Of a stretch of DNA of 13,239 nt, positions 1 to 7,359 are shown one piece after another. The DNA is from Casp-Chloro-G3 sp002816715 (GTDB taxonomy: Bacteria; Chloroflexota; Dehalococcoidia; Lucifugimonadales; UBA3495), in contig JAQBUV010000069.1 of assembly GCA_027623815.1 (NCBI GenBank), forward strand, positions 1 to 13,239. Reading direction: 5' to 3'. The notes beneath the pieces were generated by a model. The model had not been told where the DNA came from. It saw only the letters and a list, made by a program, of their open reading frames with translations, and ran no database searches. Numbering within the stretch: position 1 is the first letter of the stretch; each line of letters opens with the position of its first letter. A program made the translations under genes and the position numbers.

Positions 1-100
1 AATCAGGCCGCATTTGACGCCCTTGGAATCTGGGATTATAGTTGGCGGTATCACAGAGGGGCTATATCCAGGGAAGTCGGGTTGATCTGGGGAATCCCGG
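1..100 (+). mobile_element. Right end of IS1380-like insertion sequence, copy 1 (cut by window start)
   Basis: This stretch is homologous to 2362-2461 and to the reverse complement of 13099-13198. Over 100 bp it differs from copy 3 at about four positions. It ends in GGGGAATCCCGG, so the element tip read inward is CCGGGATTCCCC. This resembles IS1380-family tips, for example the CCTAGATTC tip of ISEcp1. Copy 2 is attached to a transposase C-terminus of IS1380 type, which gives the assignment. Homology stops near base 100, where HNH coding sequence continues, so I place the insertion junction there. The family assignment of the tip is from memory of ISEcp1-like ends and is moderately certain; the repeat itself is seen directly. 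Confidence 0.75.
14..42 (+). promoter_or_regulatory. Outward-facing promoter in IS right end, copy 1
   Basis: TTGACG (14-19), a 17-bp spacer and TATAGT (37-42) match the sigma-70 consensus at 5 of 6 bases in each hexamer. It points out of the IS into the truncated HNH gene and the MFS gene. The same pair of hexamers with the same spacing is present in copies 2 and 3, although the spacer has diverged. Outward promoters near the right end are known for ISEcp1, an IS1380-family member. Activity is inferred. Confidence 0.6.
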
Positions 101-432
101 CTTACAATGGTGTTTTTCATCTCGTGGATTCTGGGATTGAATATGATGGAACTCGTAACGTTTTCAGTTTCAAATTAATTGCAGTTGAGGATGGCGATAG
201 CTCAGTATCCAATCCGCCTACAGAATCACCGAGACGTAGAGTGATTCCAACTGCAGTTAAGGTAGAAGTTTGGAAACGCGACGGTGGCAAGTGTACGGTA
301 TGTGGGGCGGGAGATGAACTTCATTTTGATCATATTTTGCCTTACTCGAAGGGTGGTACTTCAATAAAGTCAGTAAATGTCCAACTTCTGTGCGCCCGGC
401 ACAATCTAGAAAAACGGGATCAAATCATCTGA
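82..432 (+). CDS. HNH endonuclease, 5'-truncated by IS insertion
   Basis: The C-terminal half is a complete HNH nuclease domain (about residues 52-116). Zinc-type cysteines are at C71/C74 (CTVC) and C104 with H107; the catalytic core is D83-H84 in HFDHILPYSKGG, with N99 and N108 completing the beta-beta-alpha-metal fold. Such domains nick or cut DNA in restriction, phage or homing systems. Residues 1-6 are encoded by IS sequence and HNH-specific sequence begins near residue 7. The segment YNGVFHLVDSGIEYDGTRNV looks like the tail of a larger N-terminal domain, so I infer that the 5' end has been lost. TTG at 82 is the only reasonable start, with a weak AGGGA upstream. The nuclease domain itself is intact and could be expressed from the IS promoter. 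It may equally be a pseudogene remnant. Confidence 0.75.
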   Translation: MIWGIPAYNGVFHLVDSGIEYDGTRNVFSFKLIAVEDGDSSVSNPPTESPRRRVIPTAVKVEVWKRDGGKCTVCGAGDELHFDHILPYSKGGTSIKSVNVQLLCARHNLEKRDQII

Positions 433-534
433 TCCATACCGGAACCGTACTCAAGCCCAAAGCCCCTGCGAAGCAGTACAATAGGCTGGCCTGACTGCTC
501 GTTGGCATTCTGAAAGTCTGGAGCTTTCTCCTCT

Positions 535-1794
535 TTGCACCTTCGCCGGCCAACCAACGTCCCCGCCTTTACCGTCCTGCAAAACCGGGACTTCCGCGCC
601 ATCTGGTACATGGGCGGCATCCACGAAATGTCCCGTCGGATGGAGCTATTTGTCCTCAGCCTACTGATCCTCCAGACCACCGATTCTCTCTTCCAACTGG
701 GACTGGTGCTGGTTTTCAACAACCTGCCCCGGCCCTTCTTCGCCCTGTTTGCCGGGTTGGTGGCCGACCGGTTCAGCCGCCTCCGCATTCTGGTCATCGC
801 TCAGACCATCAATACCCTGGTCGCCTTCGCAATTTTCGTGTTAATCATCACCCATGCCATCGCGTCGTGGCACGTTTTTCTGGCCGTGTTCATGCAGGGG
901 CTGACCAAGGCCCTAGATGATCCTTCCCGCCGCACCGCCATCCTGGACATAGTGGGCGCCGGCCAAATCGTCAACGCCCTATCCCTGGACCAGATCAGCA
1001 ACACCATAGGCAAGATGTCCGGCCCGCTGTTGGGCGGAGTGCTTTTGAGCGCGTCTGGATTCCCCGGCGCTTATGTGTTGGTGCTGGGCATGAACCTGAT
1101 TACGCTGGGTTTGCTGACCCGGGTGCGTATTCCTAGCTACCAGAGAGTTGCCGGGCAGATGGAACCGGTCTGGCGCAGTCTGTCCACCAGCCTGAAGCAC
1201 GCCTTCAAAAACCCGGTACTGTTGGGCATGCTTTACGTAACAATCGTGATGAATGCCCTGGCATTTCCGGTGCAGCAGTTCATTCCGGCCATCGGTCGTG
1301 ACCACCTGCTGGTGGGGCCGGCGTTAATTGGACTGCTGGTGTCTGCCGAGGGTGTGGGGCAGTTCATTGGGGCTGGCGTGATGGCCTCGACCCGGAACCT
1401 GCAGCGGCACGGCAGAGTATTTATGATCGGCTCCACCCTGGTGCTGTTGATGGCGATACTGTTCGTCTGGTCGCCCTGGTACGTCATGGCATTTGCCGTG
1501 CTCACCGTTGGCGGTATTGGGCAAGCGGCCTTCGGCACCATGCAGAGCAGCATTACCATGCTGTCGGCCCCCCGCGAGTTGAGGGGCCGGATGTTGGGAC
1601 TAATGAGTTTCTGCATTGGTGTGGGTACACCTTTGGGCACACTGGAAATCGGCGCGGTGGCGACGGCCTTCGGCGCCCCCTGGGCAATTTCGGTTAATGC
1701 CCTGGCCGGTCTGCTGCTGTTATTACCGGCTGCCCTGACCCCCCTGGTCTCGCGTCCCACCGTTCAGCCTGAGCCAGCCACGGCGCAAGACTAG
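535..1794 (+). CDS. MFS transporter, EntS-like (MFS_3) exporter family
   Basis: The 419-residue product is hydrophobic almost throughout and has the layout of a 12-helix major facilitator. NRDFRAIWYMGG (residues 17-28) is the usual opening of the MFS_3/EntS-like group. GLVADRFSRLR (74-84) is motif A in the loop between helices 2 and 3, and DDPSRRTAIL lies near 127-136. RELRGRMLGL in the second half is the pseudo-repeat of motif A. Members export siderophores, drugs or other small molecules from the cytoplasm by proton antiport; the substrate here is unknown. The start is uncertain: an in-frame stop at 511 leaves TTG 535, which keeps the family N-terminus, or ATG 610, which would remove part of helix 1. 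Neither has a convincing ribosome binding site. It follows the HNH gene by 102 bp on the same strand and may be reached by the IS promoter. Confidence 0.85.
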   Translation: MHLRRPTNVPAFTVLQNRDFRAIWYMGGIHEMSRRMELFVLSLLILQTTDSLFQLGLVLVFNNLPRPFFALFAGLVADRFSRLRILVIAQTINTLVAFAIFVLIITHAIASWHVFLAVFMQGLTKALDDPSRRTAILDIVGAGQIVNALSLDQISNTIGKMSGPLLGGVLLSASGFPGAYVLVLGMNLITLGLLTRVRIPSYQRVAGQMEPVWRSLSTSLKHAFKNPVLLGMLYVTIVMNALAFPVQQFIPAIGRDHLLVGPALIGLLVSAEGVGQFIGAGVMASTRNLQRHGRVFMIGSTLVLLMAILFVWSPWYVMAFAVLTVGGIGQAAFGTMQSSITMLSAPRELRGRMLGLMSFCIGVGTPLGTLEIGAVATAFGAPWAISVNALAGLLLLLPAALTPLVSRPTVQPEPATAQD

Positions 1795-1805
1795 AGATTC
1801 TTGCG
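1784..1805 (+). other. Small hairpin across the MFS stop codon
   Basis: CGCAAGA (1784-1790) and TCTTGCG (1799-1805) are perfect 7-bp inverted arms around an 8-nt loop that contains the TAG stop of the MFS gene. No T-run follows, so it is not a standard rho-independent terminator. It could protect the 3' end of the message or be chance. Confidence 0.3.
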
Positions 1806-2052
1806 AACCCCAGGCATAACCGGTATATTCTGTTGTAAACCAGACTTCTGACTTTATCCCGCAAACTACCATCCGACCCGGAGCCTTCTACTCCTCGTCA
1901 TAAATACGCGCCTCCCGCGGGTAACTGCTCGACAATGTCGGCGCCCGACTTGGATGACTGGACTTTTCCATGCTTGGATGAAGGAGCGAGCTTAAATTCA
2001 ACTGGTGAATTTAAGTTAAAAGGCTTTAATCAGATAGCGCCATCTGAGGCAG
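1806..2052. other. Gene-free stretch between MFS gene and IS relic
   Basis: I see no credible gene here. A short open frame runs from 1935 into the transposase fragment, but its first 40 or so residues show no recognisable family and read like chance translation. The one clear structure is the palindrome at 1991-2015. The left boundary of the IS relic lies somewhere near 2050. Confidence 0.5.
1991..2015. repeat. Perfect 10-bp inverted repeat with 5-nt loop
   Basis: CTTAAATTCA (1991-2000) and TGAATTTAAG (2006-2015) are exact inverted arms around ACTGG. The AT-rich stem contrasts with the GC-rich surroundings. It lies about 40 bp before recognisable transposase sequence. It could be an operator for a dimeric regulator, a hairpin at a deletion junction, or a remnant of another element; nothing in the window decides this. 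Confidence 0.5.
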
Positions 2053-2210
2053 CAAAAGTCGACCGACGCTGCCAATTGATCAAGACCGGAGGACGGTTGG
2101 TACACCATGCTCGAAGGCTGGTAAATCGGCTGTCTGAGATCCTAGTGACCAGGGAAATGCTGGGCGGGCTACTGGAATGGATCAGCCGGCTTCGGCCAGC
2201 ACCTGGCTAG
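2053..2210 (+). pseudogene. IS1380-family transposase, C-terminal fragment
   Basis: About 52 residues can be aligned by eye to the C-terminal end of IS1380-type DDE transposases: LIKTGGRLVHHARRLV followed by LSEILVTREMLGGLLEWIS and a short RLRP tail. The family pattern is a K(I/T)G.(R)VV.HAR segment, then a (Q)LAE.(A)V segment, then a RIxRLRP ending. The catalytic DDE domain and all upstream sequence are absent, and no start belongs to this piece, so it cannot encode an active transposase. The frame ends at TAG 2208-2210, about 250 bp before the element's right tip. Family recognition is by pattern only; an IS4-group relative is the alternative. Confidence 0.65.
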
Positions 2211-2374
2211 TCTGCTTTGGAGCGTCGGGATTGATGACGGGTACGGGGTCGTCCAGGGCAAAAGGGCTTCCCAAGGGAAAGGCTTGGGCGCAGACCAGCT
2301 GTTTTGGGCTTTTACGCTGGGCAGGACGGTGGTTGCCCTATGAAAGCGGGGGATTTGAGCGAATCAGGCCACAC

Positions 2375-2403
2375 TTGACGCCCTTGGGATTGGTGATTAT
2401 AGT
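2375..2403 (+). promoter_or_regulatory. Outward-facing promoter in IS right end, copy 2
   Basis: TTGACG (2375-2380), 17 bp and TATAGT (2398-2403) point toward SBP-A, whose ATG is 176 nt downstream of the -10 box. It would add an IS-borne transcript to any native promoter in 2462-2560. The hexamers and spacing equal those of the other two copies. Use of the promoter is inferred. Confidence 0.55.
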
Positions 2404-2578
2404 TGGCGGTATCACAGAGGGGCTATATCCAGGAAAGTCGGGTTGATCTGGGGAATCTAGGATAATATATTTACGACTGATTTTGCGCTAAACTATCATT
2501 TGCAACGACCTGCTTTGAACGACGCTGGATATCCCGACAAAGACCTGGTTTCGAAAATTTGGCTTCGAGGGAGGGGGA

Positions 2579-4294
2579 ATGTACTTTCTATGGAATTGTG
2601 GCTGTTCCAAGTCTAAGACTCTGATGTTGGGTGGTTTGGCCCTGGTCTTCCTGGTGGCGATAGCTTGCGGAGGGGCGTCAGCACCGGCCGAGCAGTCGGC
2701 AAATAGCCCTCAAGTTGATGGTACGGCAGCATCGACCAGCCAACCAGCAAGTAACTCACCGGATGGCGGCGGTCAGATCCCGGTGGTTCAGGCAACCAGC
2801 GTCCCAGCAGTCCATGCACCCAGTGAGATTAGCCGTCCTTTGACTATCGTGACCTTTTCCGAGGAAATACATCTTGACTATATGGACGGTAATTCTGGCC
2901 CGGCGGGAGAGCATTTCCGTAATAGCTTCACCGAGCCGTTGACCCAGCGGATTACCGGTAGCAGCGAGCTCAAGGGGTTAGCCGCGGAAAGCTGGGAGGC
3001 AGTAGGCGGTGACCCGGCCCACTGGCGGTTCAAAATTCGACAGGGTATCGAGTTTCATAACGGGGAGAAGTTTGATGCCCACGCCGCTGTGACCGACATT
3101 AATTTCATCAAGCTACTAGAGCGGGGCATGATCTACTCCGAATCGGTGGGCGGAGACCACGAAGTGAAGGCAGTGGATGATTACACCATGGATCTCATCT
3201 GCGCCGGGCCCTGTCCCCTGGGCCCTACCGGCATGCGATTCACTCATTTTGCTGCTCCCGACTGGTATGTCAACGCCTCGGAAGAAGAACGAACCAGCAA
3301 GTTCGTCACCTCGGGACCCTTCAAGTTCGTGGAGTGGCAACGCGGGGTCAAGATTGTGGCGGAGCCTTTCGAGAACTATTGGCAAGGAGAAGTCAAAGCC
3401 TTCCCCGAGGTGACTATTTTCTGGCGGGATGAAGACACCGTTCGGGCGGCCATGGTCCAGACCGGTGAAGCCGACTGGGCGTTCGACGTAGGTCCTCAGA
3501 ACCTGGACAGAGTGCCCAAGACCGTCATCGGTGAGTCCTCCGAGGTGGTGCTCCTGAAGATCAACTCCAAAAACCGGGAACCTTTCCAGGAACCTAAAGT
3601 CCGGCTGGCCTTGCGCCATGCTATTGATTGCGAAACTGTGAACGAACAGCTTTATCGTGGATTGGGCACCTGCCGGGGATCGCCCTTCAATGACAAGCTG
3701 ACCGGCAGCCGCGACGACATTCAAGTGTCCCTGGCATATGATCCTGCCAAGGCGCGCCAGCTGTTAGAGGAAGCCGACTTCTTTAACCAGTGGCCCGACT
3801 TCGAGTTCAAGATCACTACGCGAAACGGACGTTTCCCCAGGGACGTGGAAATGTTCGAAGCCATTTCCGGAATGTGGAACGAAGTAGGGTTCAAGTCCGG
3901 CGTAAACGTGGTAGAGAATTCCATCTGGGCTAACAACCACAATCAAAATGATGTAACCAGCCCGTTATACGGGGTAGGCGCCGACATCATTACCTGGCCT
4001 CATGGGAATGAAACCGGTGATTCCTGGTTCTCACTTCGCAACTTAATGTGCAATCACCGCGCCGGGTATGGTTGCGACGATTTCCTGGAAGCTCAAATAC
4101 AGCCGGCCGCCGCATTAAGCGGTGCCGAGCGGGAGGCAAAGCTCTACGAACTATGGAAGTACGTCTATGATAACGGACTGTTGCCGGGAGTTCTGGAGCT
4201 TCCCATAGTTTATGGTGTTTCGGAAAGGCTGGACTTTGTTCCCAGAGCAGAGCGTGAAGTCCGATGGAATGATCAGATGAAGTGGGTCGAGTGA
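2579..4294 (+). CDS. ABC transporter substrate-binding lipoprotein, family 5 (SBP-A)
   Basis: This is an extracytoplasmic solute-binding protein of the peptide/nickel (SBP_bac_5) family that would deliver a ligand to a DppBC-type importer. Residues 10-29 form a hydrophobic signal ending in lipobox VAIAC, with lipidated C30, followed by an Ala/Ser/Pro-rich linker to about 82. The body carries family marks: IRQGIEFHNG near 153-162, a SGPFKFVEW strand, and RLALRHAIDC...LYRGLGTCRG. The final ...YGVSERLDFVPR resembles the usual C-terminus. The total of 571 residues is normal. ATG 2579 is preceded by GGGAGGGGG at good spacing. The gene ends 23 bp before a strong terminator and is therefore monocistronic. 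It is a paralogue of SBP-B on the opposite strand, sharing GPCPL, VRAAM-(x4-5)-EADW and the IDC...CRG cysteine pair. The ligand cannot be told. Confidence 0.9.
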   Translation: MYFLWNCGCSKSKTLMLGGLALVFLVAIACGGASAPAEQSANSPQVDGTAASTSQPASNSPDGGGQIPVVQATSVPAVHAPSEISRPLTIVTFSEEIHLDYMDGNSGPAGEHFRNSFTEPLTQRITGSSELKGLAAESWEAVGGDPAHWRFKIRQGIEFHNGEKFDAHAAVTDINFIKLLERGMIYSESVGGDHEVKAVDDYTMDLICAGPCPLGPTGMRFTHFAAPDWYVNASEEERTSKFVTSGPFKFVEWQRGVKIVAEPFENYWQGEVKAFPEVTIFWRDEDTVRAAMVQTGEADWAFDVGPQNLDRVPKTVIGESSEVVLLKINSKNREPFQEPKVRLALRHAIDCETVNEQLYRGLGTCRGSPFNDKLTGSRDDIQVSLAYDPAKARQLLEEADFFNQWPDFEFKITTRNGRFPRDVEMFEAISGMWNEVGFKSGVNVVENSIWANNHNQNDVTSPLYGVGADIITWPHGNETGDSWFSLRNLMCNHRAGYGCDDFLEAQIQPAAALSGAEREAKLYELWKYVYDNGLLPGVLELPIVYGVSERLDFVPRAEREVRWNDQMKWVE

Positions 4295-4317
4295 GCTAAG
4301 CTATTTCTTGGGTTAGC

Positions 4318-4357
4318 AAAGTGGGCCACCATATAAATATGGTGGCCCACTTTTTTT
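4318..4357 (+). terminator. Rho-independent terminator of SBP-A
   Basis: A perfect 16-bp stem (AAAGTGGGCCACCATA at 4318-4333 paired with 4338-4353) closes a TAAA loop and runs into a seven-T tract (4351-4357). It sits 23 bp after the SBP-A stop. On the other strand only three T follow the stem, so it works mainly for the + strand, although it could slow transcription leaving the convergent operon. Confidence 0.93.
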
Positions 4358-4497
4358 ACCATGCTTGGTTGATACAACTTGGGCCGGGTGCCGAATCCCC
4401 CTACATCCAAGGCGGGAGGTTCTAATTTGCATCACGCGTACAAGGGCATGGGATACTAGGTTTGCCGCACTAGACCTGTCCCGACGACGCGGTTGGC

Positions 4498-6261
4498 CTA
4501 CGGCCCGAACCACCAAAGATTGGCAAACAAATGCTTATCAAACCTGGGTTCATCAAACCCCTGAAGTTTGGGATTGACGCCATAGATTGCGCTCAGGTCA
4601 AAGAGGGGTAGGCCGAGTACTTCGTCCCGCACAGTGTCAGCGACGGCTTCCAAAGCCTGGCGACGGTCATCACCCGATAGCGCCAGAACTGCGTTCCATT
4701 CGGCCTCCCGTTCCGGGAAACATACCGAGCCACCCGATGATACGCAGCGCAACCGTGTGCCTATGAATTTGCCATAGTCCAGGTCCTCGTATCCAGTGCC
4801 TACAATATCCAATATTTGCCCCGGGTCGCAGGTCGGGGGTTTCTTATTTTCGGTAGCACCCTGCCATCCAACCCGCTGAGCGCCCGGTATCCCAATGCCG
4901 CAGTCTCGCATGGAGGCTCGGATGCTCCCTTCCAGGAAGCGGGCTTTGGCATTGATCCCAGATTCCCGCATATAGCTGACAATCGCCTCAACCATTTCCT
5001 GATGCATCGGAATACGGCCGGAGCGGCTGTTGATGATGATCTCGGCTTCGCAGTCGGGCGACGAGTTGGGTTGACCGCAAAGGTAGCCAATCCCTTCCAG
5101 AAGCTGACGGGACAATATTGGGTCATACTCGTAGGGCAGTATGTTCTCGTCGGTAATGCCGTTGACGCCGGGCGCTCCAAAGTTGCCCCGACATTCGGTA
5201 GTGCCTTTGTACAGAGAGTCAACGATTTCCGGACAATCGATGGAGTGTACCAGGGCCTGGCGCATCTCTTTTTGCGACAGCCAGGGATCCCAGATGGTGT
5301 CGATGCGATACCAGGCCATTTCCGCGGTTCCGCCAATGACAAAGCGGTCTGGCCCCAGCCGTTCGGCGTCGTCCTGACTGAGAAGGAAGGACCAGTCAGC
5401 TTCGCCAACTTCGATCATGGCGGCGCGTACAGCGGTCTCCTCCCGCCAGGTCCACTCTATCTCACCCAGTATGGGAGCAGCGAATTCGGGGCTTTCGGAA
5501 GCCGGCACAAAATCCTCAAAGGCTCGGGTAACAATTTTCTGTCCGGGAACCCACTCCACGACCTTATAGGGACCAGCTCCGGCTGGGTCCCGCAAATCAA
5601 TAACGTCTCCTGCCTGGAGCGCTTGGGGCGAGTAGGTCTTGGACAGGTACAGTCCCCATTCAAAAAGTGGGCAGGGGCCGCCGCAATTAACTCTAGCTTG
5701 CAACGGGCCAATTTCTTCCACGGTGTACGGCCCGGTGATGGCAAAGGAGGTGAGTGGGAAATCAGACACTCCGGCGACCTTGGCGTATTCCTGCCAGGCG
5801 GCTACATCCCAGGCGGCACCATCATGGAAGGTTACGCCGGGTCGTAACTCGTACTCCCACTGGTTGGGGCCGGTCTGCTGCCAAGCCTTGATCAGTGATG
5901 AAGGCGCTACTTGCCGTGTATCCCGGTCTACGTGTCCAATATAACCGCTGATGGTATCAAGAAGCTGACCACCATGAGCGTCAATGTTGCGGATTGACAA
6001 GTGTTCCGGTTCTACCGCGATCACCGCCACCGCGCGATCTTTGGCTGTCTGGGGCCGGTCCGGTTGAGGACTGGTCTGGGCCACGACTGTCGGCAACAGT
6101 GTTGCCGCTGCTCCTACCGGAGCGGCTGTGGTGGGAGACGCGGGCGTCGCCGCCCCGCCACACGCGATCAATACCGGGAGCGCCATCAATACGAGACTAC
6201 GAGAAATCAATTTGCCTTGGAATAACCCCCGGAATAGTCCTGGAAAAAATCTTACGGTCAT
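4498..6261 (-). CDS. ABC transporter substrate-binding lipoprotein, family 5 (SBP-B)
   Basis: This is a second family-5 binding protein (587 residues from the start chosen). ATG 6261 has GGGGGAGGG five bases upstream; a TTG nine codons earlier lacks a comparable site. The signal ends in lipobox VLIAC with C34, followed by an Ala/Thr/Pro-rich linker. The body shows LRPGVTFHDG (about 139-148), GAGPYKVVEW, and RQALVHSIDC...LYKGTTECRG. It shares with SBP-A the GPCPL loop, the VRAAM...GEADW block and the paired cysteines around IDC and CRG, so the two are paralogues. It is the last gene of the minus-strand operon, 174 nt after the DppC-type permease, and probably feeds that permease or shares it with SBP-C. 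No clear terminator follows on this strand. The ligand is unknown; a peptide is a default guess. Confidence 0.9.
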   Translation of the reverse strand: MTVRFFPGLFRGLFQGKLISRSLVLMALPVLIACGGAATPASPTTAAPVGAAATLLPTVVAQTSPQPDRPQTAKDRAVAVIAVEPEHLSIRNIDAHGGQLLDTISGYIGHVDRDTRQVAPSSLIKAWQQTGPNQWEYELRPGVTFHDGAAWDVAAWQEYAKVAGVSDFPLTSFAITGPYTVEEIGPLQARVNCGGPCPLFEWGLYLSKTYSPQALQAGDVIDLRDPAGAGPYKVVEWVPGQKIVTRAFEDFVPASESPEFAAPILGEIEWTWREETAVRAAMIEVGEADWSFLLSQDDAERLGPDRFVIGGTAEMAWYRIDTIWDPWLSQKEMRQALVHSIDCPEIVDSLYKGTTECRGNFGAPGVNGITDENILPYEYDPILSRQLLEGIGYLCGQPNSSPDCEAEIIINSRSGRIPMHQEMVEAIVSYMRESGINAKARFLEGSIRASMRDCGIGIPGAQRVGWQGATENKKPPTCDPGQILDIVGTGYEDLDYGKFIGTRLRCVSSGGSVCFPEREAEWNAVLALSGDDRRQALEAVADTVRDEVLGLPLFDLSAIYGVNPKLQGFDEPRFDKHLFANLWWFGP

Positions 6262-6435
6262 CCGTTCCCTCCCCCAAGTTTGAGACAAACCAATATCTCA
6301 GACACCAAGCTGCGGGCAGTCACCAATAGAATATGATTTTCATCAAAACGATTCAGCGGTTCAGCATTAATCCAGCGAAAGCGTAACTGGTAAATTTACG
6401 GCGAACGATGAATCAGGTTCAGTTATTCGAACGAC

Positions 6436-7338
6436 TTAGATTCGGCGCAGCTTGGGATCCAGACTATCCCTGAGCCAGTCGCCGAAGAAATTAAATGCCA
6501 AGACGACTATCGTAATGGCTATTCCGGGAAAGAGGGACAGCCACCAAGCGCTGACGATGAAGTTGCGCCCTTCGGCGACCATTATGCCCCAAGCCGCTTC
6601 GCCAGGAGGCATTCCCAAGCCCAGGAAGCTCAACGAAGCCTCCGTAAGAATAACGTTACCTACCTGCAGGCTGATCACGATCAGTAGGGTGTTGATCACA
6701 TTGGGAAATATGTGCCGTAAAAGGATCACATGGTCAGACACCCCAGCAATTTTGGCCAGGATGACATACTCCCTCTCCTTAAGGGTCAGCACTTCTCCGC
6801 GTACCTGACGGGCGAACCGGGCCCACACGGTGACGGCTATTGCAATAATAATATTCTGTATCCCGGTGCCCAAGGCCACCACAATCAGCAGCGCCACCAG
6901 AATCAGGGGAAATGCCAAGGCGGCATCGGCCAAACGCATGATAATCGTATCAGCCCAGCCACCCCGGAATCCCGCAATCATTCCCAATACAGTCCCGACC
7001 AGCACCCCAGACCCCAGGGCAATCATGCTAATTACCGCCGATGTCCTGGCCCCATAGATGAGGCGGGTTAGCACGTCCCGACCCGTCCGGTCGGTGCCCA
7101 GGACGTTACTCCAACTCTGGAAGGGAGCCTGGAGAGTCTTCTGAGTTCGCACCCGGGTGGCCTCGTCTTTACCCAAAGGATGGTGGGGAGAGATAACATT
7201 GGCGAAGATAGCGCATACACCCAGCACAATCACCACCGACAGGGAGACCCAGGGCAGCTTCTTGATCCACGCCCTTCTTCCCTTCCATCGGATTGCCGAC
7301 TGGCCTGCAGCTAAACTGACCTCGCTAACTGTAGACAT
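6436..7338 (-). CDS. ABC transporter permease, DppC/OppC type
   Basis: This is an inner-membrane subunit of a peptide/nickel-type importer, pairing with the DppB-type subunit upstream. Its 300 residues match the family length. Helix 1 is near 29-48; the hallmark LGTDRTGRDVLTRLIYGAR spans 80-98. Further helices lie near 99-123, 130-156, 214-235 and 265-290. The cytoplasmic EAA loop that docks on the ATPase is at about 190-213 (EYVILAKIAGVS and RHIFPN), followed by TEASLSFLGLG (232-242), and the protein ends in DWLRDSLDPKLR. ATG 7338 has AGAGGAAG at good spacing and lies 21 nt after the dppB-type stop. An intact EAA loop implies that an ATPase exists, but none is encoded in the window. Confidence 0.93.
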   Translation of the reverse strand: MSTVSEVSLAAGQSAIRWKGRRAWIKKLPWVSLSVVIVLGVCAIFANVISPHHPLGKDEATRVRTQKTLQAPFQSWSNVLGTDRTGRDVLTRLIYGARTSAVISMIALGSGVLVGTVLGMIAGFRGGWADTIIMRLADAALAFPLILVALLIVVALGTGIQNIIIAIAVTVWARFARQVRGEVLTLKEREYVILAKIAGVSDHVILLRHIFPNVINTLLIVISLQVGNVILTEASLSFLGLGMPPGEAAWGIMVAEGRNFIVSAWWLSLFPGIAITIVVLAFNFFGDWLRDSLDPKLRRI

Positions 7339-7359
7339 TGTCTTCCTCTTTGTCCTTTG

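Larger units (their letters stand above)
2053..2461 (+). mobile_element. Relic of IS1380-like element, copy 2 (5'-truncated)
   Basis: The relic consists of the transposase C-terminus and the element's 3' flank with its right tip (GGGGAATCTAGG ending at 2461). The part from 2321 to 2461 matches the reverse complement of 13099-13239 with about 11 differences in 141 positions. It is therefore older than, or from a different subline to, the copies at the window edges. The tip read inward is CCTAGATTCCCC, even closer to the ISEcp1 tip than the other two copies. The left end is missing. Confidence 0.7.

Noticed and set aside
2330..2446. A shared peptide-coding frame in all three IS ends (ending ...GGITEGLYPGKSG)
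   Set aside because: The frame is open in all three copies, but it lies downstream of the transposase stop, has no proper start and overlaps the promoter. The similarity is explained by the shared DNA repeat, so I do not call it a gene.
4816..5847. Long + strand open frame (343 codons) opposite SBP-B
   Set aside because: It is antisense to a clear family-5 binding protein with signal peptide and motifs; the frame is a shadow of that gene's codon usage and has no recognisable domain.
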